Below are positions 52,805-61,160 of a stretch of 64,000 bases of DNA, one piece after another (positions within the stretch are counted from its first letter, which is position 1; each line of letters opens with the position of its first letter). The translations under genes were made by a program, and so were the position numbers. The DNA lies in the NCBI GenBank assembly GCA_964447285.1, contig CAYURO010000002.1, positions 62,001 to 126,000 of the forward strand, in the 5' to 3' direction. The DNA is from CAJBNH01 sp964447285 (GTDB lineage: Bacteria > Myxococcota_A > UBA9042). Below the pieces are notes generated by a model, which was not told where the DNA came from, ran no database searches, and was given only the letters and a program-made list of their open reading frames with translations.

Positions 52805-53809
52805 TTACTTGGCGGGCTTACCCTTGGCGGCGGGTTTGGCCTCGTCCTTTTTCGCGTCGGCCTTGGCGCCGGCGGGCTCGGGCAGCACCTGACCCAGTGA
52901 GGTGACAACGGGCTCCTTGGTGGCGATGCCGTCCACGGCCACTTCGACGCGCGTCCCCGTGATCTTCTTGATCTTGCCAGGATACATCATGCCAACCCAC
53001 GGCGCCTGGACGGCCTGTCCAACCTTCAGCGCGGGCTTCAGCGGAATCGGCGTCAGGTCCTTGGCGGCGAAGATGCCGACGCGACCGGCAAAGCGGCGGG
53101 TGACCCACTGGTCACCGCTCTGGGCGATCAGCAGCACCTGATGGGCACGCCCCTCCTCCTGTGCCACCGCGAAGTTGCCCGGGTTCAGGCCCTCAGTCTG
53201 CTTGGTGACCTCGCGCAGGTCCTTGATGGCCGTGACGCGGTCCTCAGGCCAGCTGTCGGGCAAGTTCGTGTACCGCACGCTGATCTTGTCGGTGTCGATC
53301 TTGGTGACGATGGCGTGCTTGAGCTCGCCCGCCCACTCTGCCAACACCATGTCGCCGGGCTTGACGTCGGTCGCGGCGTTCACACCCGCAGGAATCACGA
53401 ACAAGCCCGTGACCTTGAACGAGCCGCCGCCCAACTCCTTGATGGTCAGGACGTCACCCTTCGCCTCGCCCAAGTCATAGGCGAACAGGCGATACACCGC
53501 CGTGGCGCTGTCATAGGTGCGGTCCTTGCCCTGCGTCAGGATGAAGACCCGACTGCCGTCCTTGGCCGAAGTGCCGCGGGCGGGCAGGCTCCACACGTTG
53601 CGCAGCGGGTCAGGGGCGGCGGCAGCGGGCTCTGCGGCGTCGGTTGCGGTCACCACCGCCGGCAGAGCCTCGGGGGCCTTGACGGCAGAGGCCGCCACGG
53701 GAGCCGCAGCCAGCGAAGCCGAAGCCGCAGGCGCGTCCTTCTTGCAACCTTGCACGGCCAGAGCGGCCAGAAGCACGCCACTCGCGAGAGCCAGATTCGT
53801 CAGCTTCAT
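52805..53809 (-). CDS. Lipoprotein of unknown function
   Basis: 334 residues with lipoprotein signal (LLAALAVQGC, Cys23) and an Ala/Pro-rich spacer of about 45 residues. A beta-rich domain follows, with several SH3-like or Tudor-like strands: VKPGDMVLAEWAGELKHAIVTKI, PALKVGQAVQAPWVGMMYPGKIKKI. It contains repeated GDMVLAEW/GQAVQAPW turns and ends in a Lys-rich tail (KADAKKDEAKPAAKGKPAK). The design, with Lys-rich ends and lipid anchor, suggests an envelope or nucleic-acid/peptidoglycan-contacting protein. No family recognised. It converges with metG. Confidence 0.65.
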   Translation of the reverse strand: MKLTNLALASGVLLAALAVQGCKKDAPAASASLAAAPVAASAVKAPEALPAVVTATDAAEPAAAAPDPLRNVWSLPARGTSAKDGSRVFILTQGKDRTYDSATAVYRLFAYDLGEAKGDVLTIKELGGGSFKVTGLFVIPAGVNAATDVKPGDMVLAEWAGELKHAIVTKIDTDKISVRYTNLPDSWPEDRVTAIKDLREVTKQTEGLNPGNFAVAQEEGRAHQVLLIAQSGDQWVTRRFAGRVGIFAAKDLTPIPLKPALKVGQAVQAPWVGMMYPGKIKKITGTRVEVAVDGIATKEPVVTSLGQVLPEPAGAKADAKKDEAKPAAKGKPAK

Positions 53810-53858
53810 GGCAAATATCCTCAGCAACGGATCAGGCGCGCACGCCGGACCCAAGGGT

Positions 53859-54551
53859 TCAGAATCGTTCAACCTTCCAGCCGTCCGCCGTCTTGGCGAA
53901 GATGGGCTTCAGCTCACGGCCTCCGCCAGTCGGAGTCAGGACGACCTGACGGATGCCGGCGCTGTCGCCCGGTCCCTCCGACACGTCGAAGCCGCCCTCC
54001 ATCAGCGCCGCGTAGCGGTCCATGTGACGCCACAGACGCTCGCCGTTCTGCGGCAGGGCCTCTCGCAGCGTCGTCGCCAGGCGCGGGGTCAGCTTCCCGA
54101 CCAGCCCGTCCAGATCGCGCGCCTTCATCGCCCCACGCAAGGAGCCCAGAACCGCGCGAACTTCCATCGCCGAAACGCCACCTTCCGCGGTCACGGCATC
54201 TTTGCCCGCCGTCGGAACGCCGCCCTGCAGTCGCGCCGCGCGCAGCACCTGGCGCACCGGGTCGCCGGCGGGAACGTCGATCAGCCGCTGGCCACGCCGT
54301 GCAGCGACCTCATACGCCGCCCGGTCAATTCGGCGGTTGCGCGCCGTCGGTCCGGGCAACTCCGGAACAGCATTGACTTCCCGAGTCGCCGACTTGCGCG
54401 GAAGGACGCTGGAGCCGGGGATGGGACAGCGGTGGGGTTCAACGCTGCAGTCGACGGGCTCTGAGCACGCGGCAGTCAGCAGCAATGACGCTGCCACGGC
54501 AGCCCGCCAAGGCAAGGCGGACGCCAAGGCGGAAGGCACCTGTCGGGTCAT
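53859..54551 (-). CDS. Lipoprotein of unknown function
   Basis: The product, of 230 residues, has a signal peptide with lipobox LTAAC (Cys29). A short Cys-containing N-terminal region (DCSVEPHRC) is followed by a helical section and a C-terminal cystatin/NTF2-like part (GLVGKLTPRLATTLREALPQNGERLWRHMDRYAALMEGGF, then strands ending GWKVERF). That end resembles SnoaL/DUF-type secreted folds, but I would not assign a function. It lies 49 nt upstream of the next lipoprotein gene. Confidence 0.65.
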   Translation of the reverse strand: MTRQVPSALASALPWRAAVAASLLLTAACSEPVDCSVEPHRCPIPGSSVLPRKSATREVNAVPELPGPTARNRRIDRAAYEVAARRGQRLIDVPAGDPVRQVLRAARLQGGVPTAGKDAVTAEGGVSAMEVRAVLGSLRGAMKARDLDGLVGKLTPRLATTLREALPQNGERLWRHMDRYAALMEGGFDVSEGPGDSAGIRQVVLTPTGGGRELKPIFAKTADGWKVERF

Positions 54552-54612
54552 GGAATCCTCACGTGGCGGCAGAAGGCCCCCGAACCCTCGCGCGGCAGGG
54601 GCCGGGCGCGGC

Positions 54613-55179
54613 CTAGTGGCGGATGATGCGCACCGCGTCGAGGGTGACGGGCTTGCGGGGGCGGTCGTTGCGGTCGCGCGGCGTATTGGCGATCTTCTGA
54701 ACGATGTCCATGCCTTCGACGACTTCACCGAACACTGAGTGGCGGTTGTCGAGGTGGGGGGTGGCGTCGCAGGTGATGAAGAACTGGCTGCCGTTCGTGT
54801 TCGGACCCGCATTGGCCATCGACAGGATGCCGGCGCGGCTGTGGCGCAGGTCCTGGTGGAACTCGTCGGCGAACTGGTAGCCGGGACCGCCCATGCCGGT
54901 GCCGGTGGGGCAGCCGCCCTGAACCATGAAGCCGGGGATGACGCGATGGAAGACGAGACCGTCGTAGAACGGGCGGGTCTCGTCGGTGCCGGCCGGGTTC
55001 TTCCAGCTGGTGGTGCCTTCGGCGAGCTGAATGAAGTTCGTCGTCGTGTTGGGGGCCTTGTCGACGAACAGCTTGACGCGAATCGTGCCCATGTTGGTGT
55101 CGAAGATCGCCTCGACGTTGCGGGTGGTCTCGAGCGGCGCGATGGTCTTGAGCAGTTGGGGCTTCTTGAAGAACGACAT
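54613..55179 (-). CDS. Cyclophilin-type peptidyl-prolyl cis-trans isomerase
   Basis: Catalyses proline isomerisation in protein folding. 188 residues from the ATG at 55179 with AGGAG upstream. The cyclophilin core contains FDTNMGTIRVKLFVDKAP, TRPFYDGLVFHRVIPGFMVQGG (catalytic Arg in FHR), AGILSMANAGPNTNGSQFFITC and LDNRHSVFGEVVEGMDIVQKI, all in the family order. No signal peptide, so it is cytoplasmic (PpiB-like). Confidence 0.93.
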   Translation of the reverse strand: MSFFKKPQLLKTIAPLETTRNVEAIFDTNMGTIRVKLFVDKAPNTTTNFIQLAEGTTSWKNPAGTDETRPFYDGLVFHRVIPGFMVQGGCPTGTGMGGPGYQFADEFHQDLRHSRAGILSMANAGPNTNGSQFFITCDATPHLDNRHSVFGEVVEGMDIVQKIANTPRDRNDRPRKPVTLDAVRIIRH

Positions 55180-55416
55180 GAGGAACTCCTGACGGCAGGT
55201 CATGGGGGAAGGGCCAGAGATTCTAGGATCCGGAGGCGCGGTTGTCCACTTGCGCGATCCGCCCACGCAAACTCGAACGCAGTCCGCAGCGCAAACGCGC
55301 GAAGCGCGCTGGGCATTCCAGCGTCTCCCACGCGCGGTCCGTCACCGTGTCGCGTTCCGGAAGTCAGGCGCGAGTCGACTTCTTCCGGTTGGCCCACGCC
55401 GTGGTAGGCTTGCCGC

Positions 55417-56328
55417 ATGGTCATCCGCCCTGCCCCACCCACCCGCTCACGACTGCGTGACGCCACCCTGCTGGGGCTGGCGCTTTCGCTGCTGAACGCG
55501 TGCAGTGGGGGCAATCAGGTCACAGGGGGCGGGTTCTGGCGCGAGGCCTTTCCCGACCCCGTCGTCACCTTGAGCCCCGACCCAGGGTTGCCCCAGCCCG
55601 GTGCGCCGGGAGGATTCGACGTCCTTGCAGCCGTGGTCGACCACCGCATCGCGTTCGCGGCCAACTCGGTCTACCACCTGGATCTCGAAGTGATGCCAGG
55701 CAACCAGCCTATTTCCTTGGAGTATCGCCTTGCTCCTCGCCAGAGGATCCCGGTCAAGCCGGGCGACGCCGTACGGTTGGCCCTTCCCACCCGCCAAATC
55801 GAAGGCCGCGTCGCGCGCGGCTTGCTGCTGTGGGTCATCGACACATCGACCGCCGAGCAAGCCACCCGGCTGGTCGCCGTGATCGACGACACCGGCGCCG
55901 TTCCGCCAGGGCTGTTGCCCGCCGCGCTGGCCAACGTGCAGCCCACTGACACGCTGGTCTACCAGACCTCGCACAAGGTGGGTGGCGAGTGCTATGTGTC
56001 CGTCACGCATCAGCAGTTTGCGGTCGGTGCCGAGCCTGTTGCGGGAGCTCCCGACACGCGTCAGCTGTTGCCGCCGGGAAGCCACGTGGAGCCGCGGGCT
56101 GGGCGCGAGGTGTGGGACCTGTGGCTGACGGACAACCGACAGACGCTGACGACCAGCTGCCCACCGACCCCGGCTCCCTACTGGGCTTGGTCGGCGCTGC
56201 GGTTGCCCGACCTGCCCGCTGCGCCGCAACCCGCCGCCGCCCCCAAGCCTGATGGAGCACCGGGCGAGCCTCGGACCGCACCTGGGGCCCCGCGTGGAAA
56301 GTTCCCGCCTCGCCCACGACGTCTTTGA
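55417..56328 (+). CDS. Lipoprotein of unknown function, possibly translated from a leaderless mRNA
   Basis: The 303-residue product has lipobox LLNAC (Cys29) with a basic n-region and Leu-rich core. The rest is beta-rich with repeated segments (VAAVVDHRIAFAANSVYHLDLEV, RQIEGRVARGLLLWVIDTST) and ends in a Pro/Ala/Lys-rich tail. Function unknown. No ribosome binding site precedes the ATG, and TAGGCT (55406-55411) ends 5 nt before it, so transcription may start at or near the ATG. Confidence 0.7.
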   Translation: MVIRPAPPTRSRLRDATLLGLALSLLNACSGGNQVTGGGFWREAFPDPVVTLSPDPGLPQPGAPGGFDVLAAVVDHRIAFAANSVYHLDLEVMPGNQPISLEYRLAPRQRIPVKPGDAVRLALPTRQIEGRVARGLLLWVIDTSTAEQATRLVAVIDDTGAVPPGLLPAALANVQPTDTLVYQTSHKVGGECYVSVTHQQFAVGAEPVAGAPDTRQLLPPGSHVEPRAGREVWDLWLTDNRQTLTTSCPPTPAPYWAWSALRLPDLPAAPQPAAAPKPDGAPGEPRTAPGAPRGKFPPRPRRL

Positions 56329-56615
56329 TTTCAGATGGTTGGGCAGCGCGCGTCTGGCCTCCCGTAAACTTCCATAATCGTTCTCGCCACATCCGATTGC
56401 GCGCGCCGCGACCGCATCTCTTCCGTCGGTCCGCTCACGGCACGATCTGCGGATCCGTCGTCCTTCCAACCGCTTGAATCCGATCGTGATTCCGTCCCGC
56501 CGGTGCGGCGACCTCCGCGCCAAAGGCAAGATCCCGCGTAGATCCAAAAGGGTGGAAATCTGGACGGCAGATCGCCCGACCCGACACTCCCGGCAGCCGC
56601 TTTGCCGAGGTGTCC

Positions 56616-57557
56616 ATGCCGTCCGCCCCCACGTCCCGCCGCCTGCGCGTCATTCAGCCTGCGCTTCGCAGCGCCGCGCCCTTCATGAAGTGGGTCGGAG
56701 GCAAGGGCAAGCTGTTGGGGCAGCTGCAAGAGCTGATGCCGACCGGAAAGTTGCGGTACGCCGAGCCATTTCTGGGCGGCGGCGCGATGTACTACTCGCT
56801 GTGGAACCAAGACCGACTCGCATCGGCGCTGCTGTGCGACCTGAGCCCCGATGTGGTCGCCGTCACGACCGTCCTGCGCGATCAACCGGAAGAGCTGCTG
56901 CTGGCCTTGGACACCCATGACCGCGAGTACATGCGTCGCGATGAGGTCGAGCGGGCCGCGTACTTCTATCTGGTGCGGGAACGCCACCCGACCGACCACG
57001 CCATGACCGACATTGAGCGGGCGGCGCGGATGCTGTTTCTGAACCGCACGTGTTTCAATGGGTTATGGCGAGAGAACTCGCGCGGCCGCTTCAACTCGCC
57101 CCACGGTCGCTACCCCGCGCCCAACATCCTCAACGAGGTCAAGCTGCGCGCGGCGCACGAGGCCCTGGGGGGGGTCGAAGTGCTGCGCTCCGACTTTCGC
57201 GCCCTGCCCGAGCTGGTCGCCCGCCGCGGGATCGACTTCGTGTACCTGGACCCGCCCTACCACCCCGTCAGCCTGAGCTCGTCGTTCAACGCCTACTCCG
57301 GCGGTCAGTTCCCGGCCAGCGCACAGGCCGAGCTGGCCAACGTGTGTCGCGAGCTGGACCGCATGGGCGTGCGCTGGCTGCTGTCGAACAGCGACTGCAC
57401 CTTCATCCGCGACCTGTACCGTGACTTCGACATTCAGGTCGTCCGGGCGCCGCGGGCCGTGAACTGCAAGGCCGACAAGCGCGGCGATGTCGACGAGGTT
57501 GCGGTGCGGAACTACGCCGCGACCGGCCGTCGTTCGCTGTCGATCGCCCGCGGCTGA
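56616..57557 (+). CDS. dam: Dam-type DNA adenine-N6 methyltransferase (orphan)
   Basis: The methylase has 313 residues from the ATG at 56616 (GAGG upstream); a GTG two codons earlier is possible. It carries the alpha-type D12 methylase motifs in order: KWVGGKGKL (about 25-33), SAM motif FLGGGAM (52-58), a middle target-recognition region, and catalytic DPPY at 212-215. No restriction enzyme or second methylase lies nearby, so it is an orphan, most likely GATC-specific by family analogy. The 287-bp gap before it shows no regulatory motif. Confidence 0.88.
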   Translation: MPSAPTSRRLRVIQPALRSAAPFMKWVGGKGKLLGQLQELMPTGKLRYAEPFLGGGAMYYSLWNQDRLASALLCDLSPDVVAVTTVLRDQPEELLLALDTHDREYMRRDEVERAAYFYLVRERHPTDHAMTDIERAARMLFLNRTCFNGLWRENSRGRFNSPHGRYPAPNILNEVKLRAAHEALGGVEVLRSDFRALPELVARRGIDFVYLDPPYHPVSLSSSFNAYSGGQFPASAQAELANVCRELDRMGVRWLLSNSDCTFIRDLYRDFDIQVVRAPRAVNCKADKRGDVDEVAVRNYAATGRRSLSIARG

Positions 57558-57722
57558 ATTTCCTGAGTCACCGATTCTTGGCCCTGGATCGCGCCTGAGT
57601 GGGCCGCGATCACGACACGATGCACGTTTGGCGCATGGTTGCTGACCTCATCGCCCAATTCGTGAACCTGTTTTGTCCGAAACACATCCAACGGCCAAGG
57701 CGCCCTTGATCCGGCGCAAAGT

Positions 57723-57736
57723 TTGACCTAGATCAA
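57723..57736 (+). promoter_or_regulatory. FNR-like binding site upstream of the peroxiredoxin gene
   Basis: TTGACCTAGATCAA matches the FNR palindrome at nine of ten informative bases (TTGAC for TTGAT). It lies 54 nt before the ATG, a placement compatible with activation or repression. The window contains an FNR-type regulator and a perfect site upstream of ccoNO. Confidence 0.65.
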
Positions 57737-57789
57737 GAATCAAGCGTTGACACCACGTCACCCCATCCACCCCCCAAAGGAGTGTGCTC

Positions 57790-58386
57790 ATGAGCGTTCT
57801 CGTCACCAAGCAAGCGCCGGACTTCACCGCCGAGGCCGTTTTGGCCGATGGCAGCTTCGGCTCCATCAAGCTCTCAGACCTGCGCGGCAAGTACGTCGTG
57901 CTGTTCTTCTATCCGTTCGACTTCACGTTCGTCTGCCCGACCGAGATCATCGCGTTCGACCACCGCATCGAGGAGTTCGAGAAGCGCGGCGTGGTGGTGC
58001 TGGGATGCTCGATCGACAGCAAGTTCAGCCACTGGGCCTGGCGCAACACCAAGGTCAAGGACGGCGGCATCGGCCCGGTGCGCTACCCAATCCTCGCGGA
58101 CGTGACCAAGCAGATCGCCCGCAATTACGACGTGTTGATCGATGAGGCCAAGGCCTTGCGCGCCTCGTTCCTGATCGACCGCGACGGCGTGGTGCAGCAC
58201 CAGGTCGTCAACGCGCTGTCGCTTGGCCGCAACATCGACGAGATGCTGCGTACCGTCGACGCGCTGAAGTTCACCGAAGAGAACGGCGAGGTCTGCCCCG
58301 CCGGTTGGAGCGACGGCAAGCCCGGGATGAAGGGCTCGGCGGAAGGCGTGGCGGACTACCTTGCAAGGAACGCCCGTCGGCTCTAG
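57790..58386 (+). CDS. Typical 2-Cys peroxiredoxin (AhpC/TSA family)
   Basis: Reduces peroxides using a thiol pair. At 198 residues it matches the typical 2-Cys class. Peroxidatic Cys49 in DFTFVCPTEI, Arg in the conserved FLIDRDG context, and resolving Cys169 in GEVCPAGW are all present. The ATG follows AAAGGAG at good spacing. No AhpF gene is adjacent, so reduction probably uses thioredoxin. An FNR-like site upstream implies oxygen-responsive control. Confidence 0.93.
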   Translation: MSVLVTKQAPDFTAEAVLADGSFGSIKLSDLRGKYVVLFFYPFDFTFVCPTEIIAFDHRIEEFEKRGVVVLGCSIDSKFSHWAWRNTKVKDGGIGPVRYPILADVTKQIARNYDVLIDEAKALRASFLIDRDGVVQHQVVNALSLGRNIDEMLRTVDALKFTEENGEVCPAGWSDGKPGMKGSAEGVADYLARNARRL

Positions 58387-58501
58387 AAGGAAGCCTCGGC
58401 CATCCCTTGTCTGGCGAAGGGCAGACCCCGACGAACGGTGCACACGCGCTGCCGCCTCGCTGCCCGCCGCCAGACCCATGCCCCCCAACGGAGAGAAGAG
58501 C

Positions 58502-58873
58502 ATGAATTACAGGATCCTCGCTGTGGCCGCCTTGGCCTCGCTGATGTTCGTTGCCTGCGGCAAGAAGGAAGAGGCCGCGGCTGCTGCCCCCGCCGACGAG
58601 GGCAAGACGCTGTACGAGCAGCGGTGCGCCTCGTGCCACGGCAATACCGGCAAGGGCGACGGCCCCGCGGCCGCCTCGCTGGACCCCAAGCCGCGCGACC
58701 ACACCAATGTCGCCTGGCATGGCACTGTCACCGACGCCGACATCGAAGCGATCATCGGCGAAGGCGGTGCGGCCGTGAAGAAGAGCCCCCTGATGCCGCC
58801 GCAGCCCGACCTGAAGGGCACGCCGAAGATCAAGGAACTCGTCAAGTACGTGCGCAGCCTCAAGGGCAAGTAG
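58502..58873 (+). CDS. Lipoprotein mono-haem cytochrome c
   Basis: The 123-residue product has lipoprotein signal LMFVAC (Cys19), Lys/Glu/Ala-rich linker, haem motif CASCH at 42-46 and a likely axial Met in SPLMPPQPD. GGAGAG precedes the ATG. Membrane-tethered class I cytochrome c; a plausible electron carrier to the cbb3 oxidase encoded 30 kb away, though the partner is not shown by the sequence. A strong terminator follows. Confidence 0.9.
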   Translation: MNYRILAVAALASLMFVACGKKEEAAAAAPADEGKTLYEQRCASCHGNTGKGDGPAAASLDPKPRDHTNVAWHGTVTDADIEAIIGEGGAAVKKSPLMPPQPDLKGTPKIKELVKYVRSLKGK

Positions 58874-58900
58874 TCCAGCACTTCTTGGCGCGTGAACCAG

Positions 58901-58954
58901 CGACGGCCGCGCGGGCGGGACTTCGGTTCCATCCGTTGCGGCCGTCGTCATTTT
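58901..58954 (+). terminator. Rho-independent terminator after the cytochrome gene
   Basis: A ten-base stem (CGACGGCCGC pairing with GCGGCCGTCG) is followed by CATTTT. Confidence 0.75.
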
Positions 58955-58991
58955 GGGCGATCGAACGGCTTGATGTCGTCAGGTGGCAACG

Positions 58992-59019
58992 TTGTGGCTG
59001 GGGGGGCGCGTGCTATCCT
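58992..59019 (+). promoter_or_regulatory. Possible sigma70-type promoter
   Basis: TTGTGG, a 16-nt spacer and TATCCT, ending 23 nt before the ATG at 59043. Confidence 0.4.
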
Positions 59020-59042
59020 CGGCAGGACTTTCGGGAGCCGAA

Positions 59043-60005
59043 ATGACGACCCCACCTGCCTGGCTCGAAGACATCCACCTGATCACGTTCGACTGCTTCG
59101 GCACGCTCCTTGATTGGCGCACCGCCTTGGAGAAGGTCGAGATCCGCACGCGTGAGGACTTCGACGAGTTCGAGCGCGAGACGCAACGCCTGCAGTCAGG
59201 CGACGGACACCAACGCTATGCGGAGGTCCTGAAGACGGCGATCGCCAAGGTACGCCCACAGTTGCGTCCTGCCGTGATCGGTCTGTTCGCCGACGACTTC
59301 GGACGCACGCCCGCGTTTGCCGACAGCGCCCGCGCCCTTGCGACCCTGCGGGACGTCGTCAAGGTCGGCGTGCTGGCCAATAGCGATGCCAACCACCAGC
59401 TCGATGCGCTGGCCACCCTGGGCGTGGCCTGGGACCTCTGCATCACGAGTCAGGAATTGCGCGCGTACAAGCCCAGCGACCGCGCGTGGGACGCCATCCT
59501 GCGCATCGGCGTCGCCCGCTCTGCCGTGACACGCGACGGCTGGCTGCATGTGTCGGCGTTTGACCACCTCGACCTCATCCCCGCCCGCGCCCGCCGGCTG
59601 CACACCTGTCTGGTCCGCCGCCCCGGCGCTGACGACAAGGTGCCGGCGGACCTGACGGTCGAGTCGTTGGACGAGCTGGCGAACTTGGTGCTGATGGCCA
59701 AGAAGGGACCGCTGCAGCTCGAGGTGACGTCCACCTGTGAGGATCCGGCGACGGCGAGACGGTTGTGCGACTGGCTGCGGCAGACCTATCTGGTGGAGTT
59801 GCGGGCGACGCCTGGTGTCCGCGGGGCCACACTGGTCGAGCGTGAGGACGGCAGTCTGGCTGAGCAGGTGCTGTTTGGCGGTCAGGGAGAGTACGACCAG
59901 TATCTGGCGACCTACGCTGCCGAGCACCGGGCCATGGTGCGTGAAGCGTTTCCCCAAAGCGTCGAACGAGTTGCGCGAGTCAGCAGCGTGCGGGCGCGGG
60001 TCTAG
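59043..60005 (+). CDS. HAD-family hydrolase fused to a DUF4286-like domain
   Basis: The 320-residue chain has an ATG preceded by GGGAG. The N-terminal domain (about 1-210) is a haloacid-dehalogenase-like hydrolase with the nucleophile in FDCFGTLLDW (Asp17), a VLANSDAN motif II, a Lys in SQELRAYKPSDRAW and a terminal DHLDLIPARARR region. From about 225 to 320, LQLEVTSTCEDPATARRLCDWLRQTYLVELRATPGVRGATL and TYAAEHRAMVREAFPQSVERVARV fit the short alpha-beta DUF4286 fold. The fusion is unusual; the second domain may sense or bind a small ligand. The stop overlaps the convergent LuxE-like gene by 4 nt. Confidence 0.8.
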   Translation: MTTPPAWLEDIHLITFDCFGTLLDWRTALEKVEIRTREDFDEFERETQRLQSGDGHQRYAEVLKTAIAKVRPQLRPAVIGLFADDFGRTPAFADSARALATLRDVVKVGVLANSDANHQLDALATLGVAWDLCITSQELRAYKPSDRAWDAILRIGVARSAVTRDGWLHVSAFDHLDLIPARARRLHTCLVRRPGADDKVPADLTVESLDELANLVLMAKKGPLQLEVTSTCEDPATARRLCDWLRQTYLVELRATPGVRGATLVEREDGSLAEQVLFGGQGEYDQYLATYAAEHRAMVREAFPQSVERVARVSSVRARV

Positions 60006-61156
60006 CCCAGCACCAGTTCCTCCGCATCCAGACCACAGCCGCGCCACTCTGAGCCGGGGACACGACCTGCAAGCTCCAGCGCCTGGCCCGCACCCTTGAC
60101 CGGCACCAGACGCCCCAGGTCCGCCGTCAGCAGGAAAGCGCAGGTGTCCAGATTGGCCAAGTCCAAGTGGGCGACCATCCCCAAAGTTCCGTCTTCGCAA
60201 GGGAAACGGTCAGCCGGACGCAAGATCCGTGACCGCAGCCATGGCGGTGCCGCGTGGGCTCTGCTGGCCGCCACGTCGCCCTTGAGCCGATGGCGCGCCG
60301 TCGTCTCGTAGCGCGGCGTCGCCAGCTCGGTCATGCCCAGCTCGCCCACCAGCAAGTCCGCGTCAAGCTGCAGGATCTCGCAAAGCCGGGCGTGCTGATC
60401 GGCGCGGGTCAGGTGCAACCGCCGCCCCTTGGGACCGCCCGTGTCCATCAAGCGCGAGCCCGGCGGCAGTGGCAGGCGCAGGCCGACCGGTGCGGACTCG
60501 AGCCAGAGCTCAAGTGCAAGGCTCGTTGCCAGCAGCAGCACCGGTCGGCCGTCGACCCGCGCACGGTTTAGCCCACGGTGCAGCCCGTCGAGGTCCAGCC
60601 CCGGAACCGCAGCCGACATGCCCAGATGCGAGGAGCCACGGCCGTCGTCCCAACGCTGAAACAACCGCTGCGCCATGTGCCCCAGCGACGAGTGGGGGCG
60701 CACCGCCGGACCTGGCACCAGCGAGATGCAGCGCAAACTGCCGGGCGCCGCGTCAGGAACGACGAAATGCTGGAACCCAGCGTGCAGGCTGGCGTCGTAC
60801 AGCGAGGTGTCGTGCAGTGTCACTCGACCTGGCTTGCCGTCGCTGGTACCACTGGTCTCGAACACCGCGACCGGAGCCTGCGCGGCCGCATCTGTAGCGA
60901 GGCGAGCCGACTTGAACGCGGTAACCGGAACCAGCGGAATCTGGGCGACGGCGTGCACTGTGTCTGGCGTAGCCCCGCGAGACCGGCAGAAGGCAGCGAA
61001 CGCGGGGATGTTCCTGAACTGAAACGCAAACATCCGAAGGGCCAGCGCGTCGAAGCGGGCGCCGCTGGGGTCGGCGGCACACGCATCACCGCGGAGCCAG
61101 GCCCCGATCCAGTCGAGCACCTCAGCCTTCAGCGCGGCGCGGTCGGTGGTCGTCAT
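60002..61156 (-). CDS. LuxE-like acyl-protein synthetase (acyl-AMP ligase family)
   Basis: A 384-residue product. AMP-binding motif VFETSGTSDGKPGRVTLHD (about 97-115) is the LuxE hallmark; a downstream LVGELGMTELATPRYETT and GTLGMVAHLDLANLDTCAFLLTADLG complete the adenylation-fold pattern. LuxE enzymes activate an acyl group with ATP and transfer it to a protein thiol. The start is 4 nt after the stop of the class III aminotransferase gene (GAGG inside its last codons), so the two are translationally coupled. No luciferase or acyl-CoA reductase genes are seen, arguing against bioluminescence; a cell-wall, polysaccharide or natural-product role is more likely. Confidence 0.8.
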   Translation of the reverse strand: MTTTDRAALKAEVLDWIGAWLRGDACAADPSGARFDALALRMFAFQFRNIPAFAAFCRSRGATPDTVHAVAQIPLVPVTAFKSARLATDAAAQAPVAVFETSGTSDGKPGRVTLHDTSLYDASLHAGFQHFVVPDAAPGSLRCISLVPGPAVRPHSSLGHMAQRLFQRWDDGRGSSHLGMSAAVPGLDLDGLHRGLNRARVDGRPVLLLATSLALELWLESAPVGLRLPLPPGSRLMDTGGPKGRRLHLTRADQHARLCEILQLDADLLVGELGMTELATPRYETTARHRLKGDVAASRAHAAPPWLRSRILRPADRFPCEDGTLGMVAHLDLANLDTCAFLLTADLGRLVPVKGAGQALELAGRVPGSEWRGCGLDAEELVLG

Positions 61157-61160
61157 CGGC

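Noticed and set aside
55403..55415. A possible sigma54 promoter (GTGG...TTGC) before the lipoprotein at 55417
   Set aside because: The GG-to-GC spacing is 7 nt rather than the required 10, so it does not fit sigma54; a sigma70-type -10 explains the same bases better.
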